This document shows, piece by piece, positions 48,801-62,100 of a stretch of DNA of 64,000 nt. The notes below the pieces were generated by a model. The model did no database searches. It was not told the origin of the DNA and worked only from the letters and a program-made list of their open reading frames with translations. Location of the stretch: positions 2,219,296 to 2,283,295 of the forward strand of contig VUYV01000020.1 of assembly GCA_008711295.1 (NCBI GenBank), written 5' to 3'. The position numbers and the translations under genes are program-made. The DNA comes from Anarhynchus alexandrinus (taxonomy: Eukaryota > Chordata > Aves > Charadriiformes > Charadriidae). The number at the start of each line of letters is the position of its first letter. Position 1 is the stretch's first letter.

Positions 48801-49708
48801 AGGACAAATACTAAGTTTAGTTATTTTGTAAATGCGTGTAGATATCCTTTAGGTTTTTTAGTTAACAAAAACAAGTGTTTAATTTCATGTAAAACCATCT
48901 TTTATTGCAAGTTGATATGTTTAAATGTGAACAGTGACTGAGAATCAGTCTGTAAACTCTGATCACCAATTTATAAAACATTTGGATTTAAAGCAGTCTT
49001 TTGTGAAACAGGATTAGAATAACACTTACTAACTTGAAAATTGAAGAAAAGCATAAACTAGTGGGAGATTGTATTACTGAGCAGCTGAAGAAATCCTGTG
49101 TTCTGTTCTGCATTTTCTACTAAGTCTGAGGCTGAGTAGCTGTAGAACCTGTGAAAGCATCTAACTGCAAGGGTTGAGATGTTTGTTGGTTTCTACCAAA
49201 TCTTCCTCTTGGGTTCCCCAGTCTCTGGAAGGCTGAGGGTTGGGTGGGGGCAGAAGGTACAGTGGTGTGGCCTTTACTATGTCCAAAATGCTGACTTTTT
49301 TTTTTCCGCCCACCTTCTATTAGAAAACTCTTCTTCTCTTTTATATTGTCTTATATTGCATACAGCAAAAGGCTGTACTCTAGTAAGGACATGGGCACCT
49401 TTACAGAATGCTAATTTGTACATAATGGGGTTAATGAAGGCAAAGTTTCCTGAGTTTTGACTGTACCACAGCTTCCAGTTGGAGGATGATTGAGTGAAAC
49501 TAGTAGTAAATTACTGTTATGGGTTTTTTGGCCTGTGCTGTTCTGGCTCTTTAGTTACAACTTTCTTTGCTAAAACCTTTCTATGGCACTATTTAGTATC
49601 ATTTATTAAGTAGAGGCTTAATATGGAGTTGAATTTTGTGGTTAACTGCAACTCATTTTCTGCCCTTTGCTCAAGGGGAAGCAAGTAGGAGGCTTCCTGC
49701 TTCTTTTC

Positions 49709-49748
49709 CCAGTTTTACTGCTGATTAGGGAAACTGAGACTATAAAAG
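49709..49748 (-). repeat. Possible MIR-like SINE fragment
   Basis: CAGTTTTACTGCTGATTAGG followed by GAAACTGAGAC resembles the reverse complement of the MIR core-distal block that reads CTCAGTTTCCTCATCTGTAA AATGG. The match is short and gapped, and chance similarity is possible. Confidence 0.3.
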
Positions 49749-50455
49749 TTGGCTTTTCTCCTGCTATATGAGTTTGTGCAGCAAGGTATTAACAATCTTT
49801 CGCCTGTGCCCTGCTCTATTAGCAGGAATATACAGTGAATGAATTTGTTGAAAATTTTATGCCTCCATGACCTATTGTAGAATGTTATCCTGCTGCAGTG
49901 TTATTAAGTCATTTTTTCATCTCCTCTTAAATTAACATTGACATTCTATTACTGGATTTGTTCTTGTCTTCAGATTGGAGCATAAAGTAAAAAAATCTTA
50001 TTGCTGGAATATTAAAATTGTTTGATAAGCAGTACCTTGCTTGAAGTAGAATTCTTCTAGAAAGATTATAATGTAAGATCAATGTCTGCTTTAGATTTGC
50101 TTTCATGTGTGAAAAACTGCTTTTGGAGCATTTGGAGCATCAGGAGAATGTAGAGGTTAAGGATGAGTTGAAATCACAGTGAGAAGGGGCAAACTGCAGA
50201 AGGACATATACCCGTGTCCGTCCATGCCGGTGTCACAAGGGATAGTACCTCTTCAGAGAGTTTTGCTTTTAGTGAGCATTATAATGCCTTTTCAATAACT
50301 GCCTTGTGACACTTTTTGTATTTGGTGATGTGAATTTCATGTGATGTACAGAAAGGTGGGAAAGCTGTTTGAAATTAAATGTCAGTCCTGGTGTTTGTTG
50401 GTGGGGTTTTTTTTGTTTGCTTGCTTTGAAGAGAGCCTTTTTGCAAAACTGGGTG

Positions 50456-50485
50456 CAGGTTTGGAGCAGGCAGGTTTGGAGCTGG
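50456..50485 (+). repeat. Two-copy 15-bp tandem repeat
   Basis: CAGGTTTGGAGCAGG is followed directly by CAGGTTTGGAGCTGG; 14 of 15 bases match. Confidence 0.85.
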
Positions 50486-53400
50486 CATTTTACAAATGCT
50501 TCCACTATAGCTTTTTGCTCTGATTCAACTTGGGTCAACCCTAACTAGAAGTTATTAATAAGGAATTTCTGTTTGCCTGTGGAAGACAAATTGGCTTTAT
50601 ATTCCAGTTTCTATTTAATACTTTAATCAAAATTTCAGAATACTCCAGATGAAGCATTTACTTTTAACTTTTAGGAAAGAGGTAGAGATAGAGTGCTCAG
50701 CATAACCACTTTGGATGGTGGAGAAGTGGAAAGATATTCTTTGTTTTGCTATTAAGATAATTTCACCACCTTACTTGGAGACTTACAGTCCTTCAGACTT
50801 AGTGTAAATGTAGGTGACCTGGTATTTGACAGAAGTGGTGGAGCACAGACTTCTGCCAAGAGGGATGATGTGTGCAAGGAAAACACTCGACACTTTCACA
50901 AAAAAAGGTGGATGGCAAATTATTCAATAATTAACAGCCCAAGACAGAGGCACTCCATTTTCTGAGATAGAGTTTTTAAATTAGTCATTTCAGAACCTGT
51001 TATATCCATTAGGGAAGTGATACTTTGCTTTTACTGTTTTGTATTTGTTTTGTTTTCCTCCTGGTGGGATGACCAGCAACATGTAGTAGCTGAGGAAAAA
51101 GAAAATTATCTTCAGTTTGTTCTGTGCGACAACTGTGTCTTTCCAGGACTTTTTCTAGTGTCTTGTCTTCTACTTGCTCTCTTGTAGAGTGGCAGCAGAA
51201 TCACATAAGGCGTATTTTTAATGCATTCAGTTAAAGTTAATGTATTCAAATTATGTTCATCTGGGTCAGATATAAAAATAAAAACAATGTAAAGTAAATT
51301 TCAATAGTTTTGTGCCTAAAACATTTTAAATTGCTGCGAACTGCTGGTTAAACTGGAGTCATGCACTGGCTGGAGAGGTGCGTTGAGAGATGAAAGTTAG
51401 GATTTAGAGTTAGCTTCTTTCTACTGACCCATGTTGCTGAAATTTAGATCACGAAAGGGATAGCTGGAAACTTTTCTGCTAAAAGTCTGAACTGTGTGTA
51501 TCATCTGGTGGGGCTGACTCTTGCTGTAATGGCATTTATGAAGACAAAAGCTTTGTTTTGTTGGAAGCCATAAATTAGTGAAGTAAAACCAGTTTGATCA
51601 CCTAGTCCATCTGCAGACGATACAGGTTTTCTGATCTACTTTTGGCATGTGACGTGGGCTACAGAAATTGCTTTGAGGATAAAAGGCAAATAAGTTAATG
51701 GAATTGCTTCATCTTTACAAAGAACAGAAGAAAAATGCTCATTTCTCTGATGTCTGCCAAATGAGATATCAAGAGGAATTGAAATATATATACTTAAAAT
51801 CTGAGTATTGCTCTGCAAAAAAGTAGCATTTTTTCCTCTATTTTCATGTCAAACACCATGATATTTTTGCACTTGAGCTAAATTGGTCCTAGAGGCTTTT
51901 AGAGAGTTTGTAAGACAAAAAAAATTAGGTTTTTGTTTAAGTTAGCTTACCAAAAAAAGTGCCAAACATGACTGACCTTTCTAGGGTTAAAATAAGTGAG
52001 GGTAACACTGATTTTTTGTTTTATTTTATTTTTTTAATCTTCCTCCTTCTGAGAAGCAAGACCTTCACAGGATGTTGTGTATAGCTTGGCTCCCAGTAGA
52101 TATAAAGAATCTGAGGCGTACCTTACTTTGGAGTTGCCTTTTTTCAAGGATTCTTATCGCAAAAAAACTTAGCTTTTTCTAACTTGGCTTCATAGACTAC
52201 AGCCACTGCCTTAGGCGGAGCGTACTCAGGATTGGTCCCCACTCAGAACAGATCATTATTATGTTTATTTTTAAAGAAATATTTGTATGGAAGTTCAAAT
52301 TATTTGATTTGATCTGCAGCAATGCACAGAAGAAAATGGGGGATCTGAACAGGAAAAAATTAATTAAGTGAGGGACCGAGTGTGGGATCTTTGTGTTGCA
52401 GATGGCAATGGTTTGTGCTGCCACCCAATAGGTCTACACGTGTCTGCTGGAAATAGCTCCCATATACTAGACAGTTCTTTGTTGTGTCCCTGTCCCCCCA
52501 CTTTTTTTTGTTTTCTGGTTTGATTCAGAAGATGTGATAGATACACATCTGTCAGTGTGGTAGTACCTTGCAGACTGCAGTACAAGAATGTTAGGGGAAA
52601 GCATCTGTATCTGATAGCTTTCTGAGAAGCAGTTTTAATCCCTGAGGTGTGATACATTGCCTGTCTTGTATGATCAGTGACAAGTGTTCCTTACAAATCA
52701 GGCATTCTGTGGCAACCTCTTTAAATTCTTGAAATCAAACTCTCAGTGTTCGAGAATTCTAAAACCAATATAATGAAGCTTCTCTCAGAAGCAGATGCGC
52801 ATTAAAATGTTAAGCGGCATGCTCCTGGTGTTTTTCACTTGGAGGAAATAAGTGAAACATTAGCAGTTTTTATTCTTTGTTAACATGATAAGTCACTTGT
52901 GATAATGCTTCTCCCTTCCCCCTGTCATCTTCTTCCGTGTAGGTATAAATGGTAAATGTGAGCCGCGTTTTGAAGCAGTTTCTGCATCTGTGCCGTCTGG
53001 TGTTTAAATTGATTGGGCATTTTCTTTTAACTTTTATAATGAGGTTTCAAAACGGTTTCAGTTTCTGATCAAGGCTTCCAAATATGTTCATGCTTGAAAT
53101 GTACTGGGCTATGAGTAAATATTTTTTTCTATATGTATGCTTATTACTTTTCCAAAGGAACTGAAAATGAACCTTAACTCCAACCTGGCAATATTGTATG
53201 TGTGCGATATTGAACTCTTCCATGAATAAGAACTTTGGGTAAAGTTAAGTTACTAGGTACTGGCAGACAGACACTGAAAAGTGTAGTAACTGACTGGAAG
53301 AGAATCCATAGAGAAGCTATGTTCACTTTTGACAATTTGTAATGTTTAATTCTTCTTTTTGTTTACTAGCTTGTATCTGGCTCCCCTATACAGTTGGCAG

Positions 53401-55464
53401 AGTCACAGTTGTAGCTTCTCTTTTGCCAGTAGCCAGGGAAGTGGATATGCAGAGCTTTGTCCGTAGGGCAGAAGAGATGAGGAAAGTGCGTAAAATAAAG
53501 ATGAAAAGTTTGAGGAATTCCTATTGAATCTTAGGATTCAGTCTAAATATCTTAACAAAAATCCGAGTTGTTGTTTATTTACAATATGGCAGTATGTCAC
53601 GCCACTCCTGTCAAATTTCTTGAAAGCACTGAACAATACTGTTGCATTCACTTATTGGCAGCTGGGTTGGAAAATCACACTAGTCTATTGGAACCCATCA
53701 AAGCTATTCAGTAATTAGTAAATTTAAAAATAATTGAGTCTGCATGAATTGGTGGTACCATGTGATACCACTGGTGATGAAAAGTTATTAGCGAGCCTGT
53801 AAAAATTCTTTACTCCCTAGTGCTCTAGCCACCATAAAAAAATCTTCTAGATGATCTTCAGTAAAAGCAACGATAAAAACTGGATGCTAATTTCAATTTC
53901 ATTTTACAATGACAGTGTTTATGGAATTTTGTTATGTGGATTTTCTACTACTTAGACAGTTGGCTTTGTTATTTCTGCGTGCTTCAGTCAAAAATAGAGC
54001 TGTGAACTGTACACATAAAAGTGATGATTCACAGTCTGAGCTCAAGTGTAACAGCTAGGAGATTGGCAGTGTGCTGGGGAGGCAGAGGCCACTGGTAGGA
54101 GGAACATGCAGACAGGGCTCTTGCAGTGGGGAAAATTCCTCTACTTCTTGAAATTTTGTTCCATGGCAGTAGCAAAAACTTCCATGCACAATAAAATTCT
54201 AAATGTTGCATTTTGAGATGAATTTTTAAAGGTTTTTTTTATTTTGTTTTTTTAAAAATTAGTATATATAAATAACTAATGAATCAAAGCTAGATTTGCA
54301 TTATTTGTGGAAAACATTCGTATAACAAATTTTTGTCTAGCTCTTGTCTGCTGTGGAACATAAATAACTGAATTATGTTGACTTTTGGAGTTCAGAGGCA
54401 CAGCATAATTTCCTTAACATTGAAAGGGGGAGAGGGGACAGGTGCTTCAGCAGAGCTCAGTCTGTGTAGTCATCTTACTTACAGACTGTTGTTTTCGTTG
54501 GCATAGTTCAATGACCATTGATCTTCTCTTAGATTGTGATCCTGAACAAGTAGCATGAAGAAGGGAAATACATAATTGAATAGACTGCATGGAAGAAGGA
54601 GGAGAGCTCTTTTTGAAGCTATGAATTCTGTTGCCTCCTCTCAAGGTAGAGCTCATGTGGGCTTTTAAGGGAAAAGGTTTTTTCCTGCATGGTGCAGGAG
54701 AGCAAGGTGAGTTTTGATCACAAATATATGCTGGGTTTGGAGTACCACCTCACAAAGAACTGCCTCTTTATAAAGGGAGGCAGCATTTTCACTCTATCTT
54801 TTTAGCTTCTGCTGTCATACAGAGGAACCATTTATGAAAAATGTAAGTGCAGGTTAAAGCAAGGTGCAGAACTCATTGGAGACGCTGTAATAGATGTGGG
54901 ATTTTTACTCATGAGGTAAAACCTGGAATCTTGCGAGCAAAAGAAGTCAGCTAATGCTCCTGAAGTATATAGGCATATACACATCAGATTTTTTTCTTTT
55001 TCTTGGTCAGATGGCCCCATATGTAGCGTATTTTAGATTCATTAAAGTAAGCTGCTTTAAAAAGAAATGTTCCTTTACTTGCTTTCTGAAGAGTAGGTCC
55101 TTTAGGAAGTGTTCAAATTTTCTTGCATTCACCAAAACAAGGAGCTGTCAGAGAAATGGAAGTGCAGGACTCAATTATAGGTGGCATTGGGGGTGGGTGC
55201 TCTGCCTGAGGCTGTAAAAGGCACACTTGTCCTGTGAAACCATGAGGGTTGCAATAGCTTCTGAAAACACTGAAGGCGGCAAATCATTGAAACTGTTGCC
55301 CCCCCTTTTTTTTTTCTTCTTAGGCCATAATGTATTGGTTTTTAACTCTGAGAGCAGCTTCTTTCCAAAGACTGTTCATTTGGCATGATTTTATGTAATA
55401 AATTTCTTTCTGGTTTTCAAGTGATATTAGACTGTTGTGGCTGACTTAGGAGAGATAAGGAAGA

Positions 55465-55488
55465 GTGTGTGCATGTGTGTACACACAT
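55465..55488. repeat. Alternating purine-pyrimidine tract with perfect palindrome
   Basis: Twenty-four bases alternate purine and pyrimidine without a break. The last 16 (55473-55488, ATGTGTGTACACACAT) form a perfect palindrome. Such sequence can adopt Z-DNA or a cruciform under supercoiling. Confidence 0.85.
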
Positions 55489-58400
55489 TTATTTGTATTT
55501 GTTTCCCCCACAATTATATAGAGATGTTTTTCAGACCCTTTCCCCCCCCCCTCTGTTTTGGCTATGTTTCAACAGAAGTAAGTGACAATTATCCCAATTT
55601 CAGTAGAAAGAGGAAATACTCCTCATTCAAGTTTCATTACTTGATTGAAGATACTCCTTTCTAGGAGTAAGTACTGATACATTTGCTGCTCGTTACCTAT
55701 CATTGTGATTTGCAGTAATGAGAATGTTTTACTGGTAAAATATCTTTTCATCTGCTTTCTAACTTATTTCTAATAACATATATGAAACACTTGACAGAAT
55801 AACAGAATGTGTTTATAGTTCAACTCTTACTGGCATTCTGGATGGACTTTTGCAAGAGGACATTCTCTAATCTATGCATATTCTGTGCTATACGTAAAGA
55901 CAAATTTTTATTTTTTTTTTCCACTGGCAAAAGGCTCACCAAACATGTTTGTATGTCATGCAGCTATTTAAAAACAGAGGGGAAAATGTATTGAGCATGG
56001 CCTGAAATGTGCCCTCTACTACTTCAACAGTTCTAAGTAGAAAGTATCTCTCTTGCTGTTGGTGAAATAAGAATTGATCACCTACATTGGATGTGACAGT
56101 GAATGAATGTGAGAGTGAGAGGTGAAAACAGAAAAGGGAAGGTGACAGCATCATAATACTGGAGACGTTTGTAGAAGAGTATTAGGTCTATTGATGCACT
56201 GTCCTGTGTCGGGGCCATAGTGGAAACTATTGACTTTTACACAGATTCCATTAACCAGATTTTTCTCAATTTAGGAAGCTTCTCAGTAGAAATTTAATTT
56301 GTTAACCTGACACAGACCTTTCCCTTTACCTCTCTTGAATTGGTGTAAGGAAATTAATTTGTATCAAGTGCTCTATTCAGAGTTTTAGTTCAAGTTCTTG
56401 GAAATAAATCTCTATTTTAGTTGCCTTAGGCAAATCAAACTAAAAATTTCTGCATTGAGTTCTGTTTAGTGCTGCCTCTAGCATGCGGTTATTCTGCTGT
56501 ATGTGAATGTACATCCTAGCTGCTAACAGGTTTTCTCTTCTGGAAGGTATGATTCAGAAGTGGAATGTATAAAATGTACCTTACAGAATTTAGTGGAACA
56601 GTAAAGAGAAGAAAAAAAGAATTCCTGTTTGCAGAAGAACCTCAACATACAATATTAAGTTGGACTTTCATTCTCCTTTCTGAAAATCTCCTGTGTGCAG
56701 ACATAAATAGGCATAGTTCAAACCAGTTTTCCTGATGATGGTATTATAACTAAAGCTGTGCATTTTACTTTTTGGTTTTGAGCAGCAAATTAAAAGATAA
56801 ACTTGCACTACTTTTATAGCATTTAAATCTATTTCATAGTAGTTAAATTTTTTCATATACACAGTATCCATTTGTTTTTTGCATCCTCCTTTTACTCTCC
56901 TGTGAATTTCTCATTTAAATAACCTATCATTTTTTCTTCGGTTCATGTATGACACTTGTGTTTGCTATAATGATTGCGCAATACAAAAATTTTAACATAT
57001 AAGAATTCCTAAAAGAAGCTAAGAATTACTAAAACTGTACAATTATAAAGTGTTGTTCCAAAAGTGAAATTTCCATTAGCTGAAAGATGAGAATAGTGGT
57101 GGTGAAGATGGCATCAGTCATTGTCACCACAGATGCAATAAATACCAAAGCAAGACAGTAGCTCCAAAGAATAATAATGGAGTCTTGCTCTTAACTGTGC
57201 TAAACAAAACAAAAGTGTGGTTAATATTAAGTATATCTAAAAAATATTTTCTGTGTGAAGAGAACAGATGTTTTTGCCCATTTTGAAGACCAAGAATTCT
57301 TACATATACATTTGCTTTAATTTATCAGTTGCCATACCCTAGTATTGAATGTAGAATAGAATATGGGATAGATTAGCCTTTGATGTGAAGTGTAAACATG
57401 CAGATCATTTGCTTTAGTGAAAGCTTTCAAATCTTACACTGCATATACTTTTAGTGCTTGTCAATATTACAAGACAAAACTGAGAGTTAGTTTCCAGTAT
57501 AATGAACATGAAACAAAAAAAAACCCTCATAAAATTCTGTTTTAACACGAGATTGTATGTAAACAAGAGGGGAACAAGTTAAAATTCATGAGAGAAATTA
57601 AACAATATTATATGATGTGTTTGAGAAGAATCCGGAGACATTCTTTAAAATTAACTCTCTGTCAATACTAAAGTATTTGGATTTTTTTTTGGTACTGTTG
57701 TCTTTTATTATGGAATATTATAAGAATTACAAATACTCTTGCCTGAAGCGTTTAAAGTGTGTCTATCTGTATTTAAATATCTACAGAATAATGCTTCCAA
57801 GCCATTGGCAGCCATTCACGTTAATGTTCTACCCAGCAAAAGCACAGATGCTCTCTTAATTCTCTGTGGCATTGCATGATCTTCTAGAGGATATTGTGTT
57901 CCAGCATAGCTACTTGTGTGCCTCAAACATAGTGTCCTGGACTGCTAATTGTGTTGACTCAAATGTGGCATTTTCTAATGAATTTACCTCCTTGGTATGG
58001 GTTTTTGTTTCATATATAGTTCTCCTTATTGTAATGCCTGAAATTAATTAGGCAATGTGATTAACATCTGTTTTGGGTGGTTTGTTCTCTCTCTCCCCAG
58101 GGTAAATCTTGTAGGGCTGTTATTAAATGCGTTGTTTTATTTTCTGCTCTATATTTCTGTTAGCAAAAGCCAGATCACCAAAGTATACCTTGCTTTTAGA
58201 GAAGATACTGGTAGTATTTGCAGCGGTTCTAGTTTCTGTAGGAATTCATTACTCAGACTGGAATTGACTGTGGGGAAGAGTCTGTGCTATGCAGGTGAGC
58301 TTCACCCTCGCTTTAGGCAATTTGTGGTGTGTTGGTTCACTGCATGGTTCTCTTCAGATACATTCTAGTACTATGTTGGCAGATAACTGGGTTTCACAAA

Positions 58401-58898
58401 GATAAGATCTGAGATCTCACCTGAATTTCCTCTCTGAGAAGCCAGTATTGAGGTATGGACGGGTTTCATGTGCTACTTGCTGTATGATGATGACTGCTAT
58501 ATTCAGCAGTAGTTGTAATTTCCTGAGGTTTTGGGCTATCAGCATTGCTTGAGAGCATCCAGGGTATGACTGAGCTGAATGTAGTTGAGGCCAGATTGTC
58601 ACCATTAGATGGGATGCAGCTTCCCCTGATGCAGCCATTTCTTAGAGAGCATTTTTACTTGTAAATGCTGGTATATAGAACATTGTCTCCTGTAAGCTGA
58701 CAATAAGACATCATCCATGATTTTCATGGATGCTGTTAATTTGATGTTCTACATGCTGTCCAAATATTTTGCTTCTGTTCTCAAACAGTAGCATCAGAAA
58801 TACAGTATTAGTAATGGCAGATAGCTCTTTCAGCAATTAATGAGAACGGCTTTACATGGAGAGCGATTCCTCACCATTGGTCAGACTGCTTTGTATTT
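55489..58898. other. Intron stretch, nothing coding recognised
   Basis: AT-rich sequence with short C and T runs (C near 55542, T near 55908) and a small hairpin at 58712-58732. Frames up to 103 aa (58057-58368) show no domain. Confidence 0.65.
58712..58732. repeat. 9-bp stem hairpin
   Basis: CATCCATGA, loop TTT, TCATGGATG: perfect arms. Too short for a microRNA precursor. Confidence 0.8.
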
Positions 58899-59143
58899 CA
58901 CAGAAGGGTTGAGGGTGGAAGGGACCTCTGGAGGGCGTCTGATCCAACCTTCCGCTGCTCAAGCAGGGCCACCTAGAGATGGTTGCCCAGGACCAGGTCC
59001 AGAAGGCTTTTGAATGTCTCCAAGGATGGAGACTTTGCAACCTGCCTGGGCAACCTGTGCCAGTGCTCAGTCACTGTCACAGTAAAAAGTGTTTCCTGAT
59101 ATTCAGATGGAGCCTCCTGTGTTCCAGTCTGTGCCTGTTGCCC
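58899..59143 (-). mobile_element. CR1 LINE, 3' end, 5'-truncated
   Basis: On the + strand it begins CACAGAAGGGTTGAGGGTGG and continues AAGGGACCTCTGG, CTGATCCAACC, GCTCAAGCAGGGCCACC, GGTTGCCCAGGACCAGGTCC, TCCAAGGATGGAGACT, GGGCAACCTGTGCCAGTGCT and AAGTGTTTCCTGAT. These are the familiar blocks of avian CR1 3' ends seen from the antisense side, so the element points left, opposite to ZFAND3. Similarity fades after GTTGCCC at 59143, which fits the usual 5' truncation of CR1. It is not intact and encodes no usable reverse transcriptase. The small number of differences from the consensus I remember suggests moderate age; the subfamily is not assigned. Confidence 0.94.
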
Positions 59144-62100
59144 ATATTTGAAGGAATGTGGTTGTCAGGGAAGGAGCAAGGTTGAGCAGGGGGTCTAAAT
59201 AAGTATCTTTGCTATTCCAAAATAAGTATTTGTGAAGGAGGAAAAGTATAGTTAGATTCTTAATCGTTCAGGTTGCTTCAAGGAATATTTATTGCTTCCT
59301 TGGGCTGTTGTGGGTTGAGGCCATGATGTGGAAAGAACAGTGTTTTCTGTTTGCTTTGACACCACCATATATCTGAATGCATAATGGTGTACCAACCAAA
59401 TATATGCCTGAATCTTCTTTCTATGCTGCACAGCGGTACTCCTTTTCACCTAACTTTCTGTGTCTTAGAGTTCAGTCAAGCAAAAGTGTAGTTCCTGATT
59501 AATGAAGAGTTTGTTGTTTCTTGAGAGTTTAGGTATTAAAGGCCATATAATATGAAGACAAATTCTCCCATGCTTCCGACCTCCCAAAATGCAGTCATTT
59601 GAAGTAGGAGTAGTTTTACTTGAGCTTTTAATAGTAACAAACAGCTTTTCATCCTCTATACTATTTACAGGGATCTGAATACATTAAATCAAATAATTAG
59701 GTGAGCGGTAATGATGGATTTCAGAAGTCATCTTAATTTACATACAATTATTGTGATATACATAGTTAATAAGCTGTAGCTTGCCATAAGCAAGCAATTA
59801 CTTTGAGTGAAATCAGTATTTGATCAAGTTTTTAGTATTAAAAGCAGTGGCCCAGTATTGTGTATTGTCATTTCCAGGACCTATTGAAGCATGTTTATAA
59901 GAAGAGGCAACAGTTGTGTAAATTGCACACAACAGGCAGAGATATCAACGGTGTAAAACAGTACTTCAGCCTTTTTCTCTCCTTCTTTATGCTGACCAGG
60001 AGTTTCAATTCCTGGGTTCACACAACTGTTTTATAGTACCTTAATCTGTCGCTGTGCGTTTTTCTGGTACCCATTAACTCAATGGTGTTTGTCATAAAGA
60101 AACAATAAGGTGGATGACTGACACTCACCAACTAAAGATGTAACTGTAAAATTTGACACTAGAAGAACAGCTAGTATCATTTTAGTTTTGTATTTGAATG
60201 GCTTTGAGCAGGAATGTATCACACCATAGAGAAAGGTCAAGTTAATCCTCTGCATTGTGGGTACGAAGTAATTTATATCGTGTTTCCAGTAGAAAAGCAG
60301 TTTAATGGACCTGCAGGTAATGTTTAATAACTGGGAATCGAAGTTAAATTGACCATCTGTTACATGTCTCTGCACTTGCTGCAGTGGCATGTGAGATGGT
60401 GGACAAGTTTCACACTCGTTTTGTTTCAGATTGTTCTAATTGTTTCTTTTTTATGCAAAGCATGAAAAGGCTCTTGCAATTAAGAGAATGCCCTCTCTAA
60501 ATTAAATGTGAACCCAGAGATTTAATAGAACTAATTTCCAAAGCACGTTCACTCCTCTTTAGCAATACGCCTTGAAGGGACAGTATGTAACTTCATAACT
60601 GAGTTGAAACAGGACTTCATTGCAAATGGTACCCCCGAGTTGCCCCTCTCTCATTTCCTGACTGTTTTGCATTGTTTAGCACATTAAAATTTGTCCTGGA
60701 TTGTTTTACTTTGGATAGTTGCATAGTAACATGCATTGTTTTTCAAAATCCTGGTAATTTGCCTTTAAATGTGATTTTTGGTCCTGTGTTTTGAGGTCAC
60801 AGGGCTAGCTAGAGATTCGCAGGAGGAAATGAACAGGAAATGGAATTCAGAAGAATTTGGCCATATAGAAAATATGGTGATGAAGGTGTTAATTTCGGAC
60901 ACTCTAAATAATTAGGAAGTGGTCCCATCCCTTGGTAACTCTTGTATTCCTCGATGGACAGCGGAAAGGTTGCACCATATGCTAATGAAACAAATAGCAC
61001 TTCCTCATTATGAGAAGCAGTAGCGTCTCAATGTCAGCTAATTTGAAAAATGTCCAGAATGAAGTCATGCACCATAAATGAGAGCCCTCTTGAGAAGGTG
61101 ATTGCTATCTGTAATATAAGAACATTTTTTAAAAATCAAAGTTACTTCAGGGATCAACAGGTTAGTTGAAAAGTGCCCTCAAGCTGAGATGTATTGGAGG
61201 GGAAATCAATGTTTTAGCTACAAAGTCTCTTTGGAAGTGTTATAATCAAAATAGTGTTCATTTCTTCAGTGTACCTGGAATTAAATGGAAACCTATCTGT
61301 ATATATATGCTGTGAGCATAGTTTATCTTATCCAGTGTTGAGCCAGAGAGATTAATGGTTCAAACGTACACAAGGAAACTATATAAGGGATTGGTATGAA
61401 AAGAAGTTAGCCTTGGCATAAATGTGAATTGAATTTTCAGTAATGTTGCTTTTTTTTAACTATCTATATGGTTTTAAGTGTTTTGTAACTGAGAAAATAG
61501 TGTTTTATTAGGAAGTAAGCATGCTTTTTCTGTGTTTTCCTGTATCAAGGAATTAGGAGGGGGGAAAAACCAACAAAAAACCCCAAAGCCCACGTTCTTG
61601 GTTGAAGTGAAAAATAATCTTAATGAACTTTTTTAACGTAGTGTTAAGTTGGTTAGATGATGAGTTAACTGGCTGTATGATGCAGAAAACTGCTCCTAAA
61701 TCAATTAAATGTCATCAGTATTTGGTTCAGAAACATTGAAATTACAAGAAGGAAATATTTTTAAAGCATATTCCTGGTTTTGGGTGAGCAAAATAAAGGT
61801 ACCCTTCATTTAAGGATGTCGATTACTTTGTGTGTTTATAGAAACATAAGTTTATTGCTGTCCTCTTCCCTGACCCCCACCACAACAGCCTGTCCACATG
61901 ATGAGTGGCAGAAGTCATAGTCTTTCGCTCCCTTGCTGCGTAGCTTTAGAAATACTAAATTCTGGCTACGTACTGGAAGGTACTTCAAGCAGTGCAGTGT
62001 AGCTGTGCCACTAAATAACCACTGACCATGTACGGTGTGAAGTGTTAGCCTTGTCTGTTTCTAATGGAATGCTGATGTGGCATTGGCCATTTTCCAGAGA

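Larger units (their letters stand above)
43588..55464. other. Intron 2 middle stretch, nothing coding recognised
   Basis: AT-rich unique sequence containing an inverted repeat at 44881-44898, a CR1 stub near 45.7 kb, a T/G tract at 45853-45898, a T-rich run at 46785-46804, a possible MIR fragment near 49.7 kb and a two-copy 15-bp repeat at 50456-50485. Frames reach only 97 aa, with no domain. Confidence 0.65.

Noticed and set aside
49236..49252. GGGTTGGGTGGGGG as a G-quadruplex
   Set aside because: Only three usable G3 runs; no fourth run within the usual loop length.
58480..58530. TGATGA ... CTGA spacing suggestive of a box C/D snoRNA
   Set aside because: The spacing is too short and there is no terminal stem; the motifs are common by chance.
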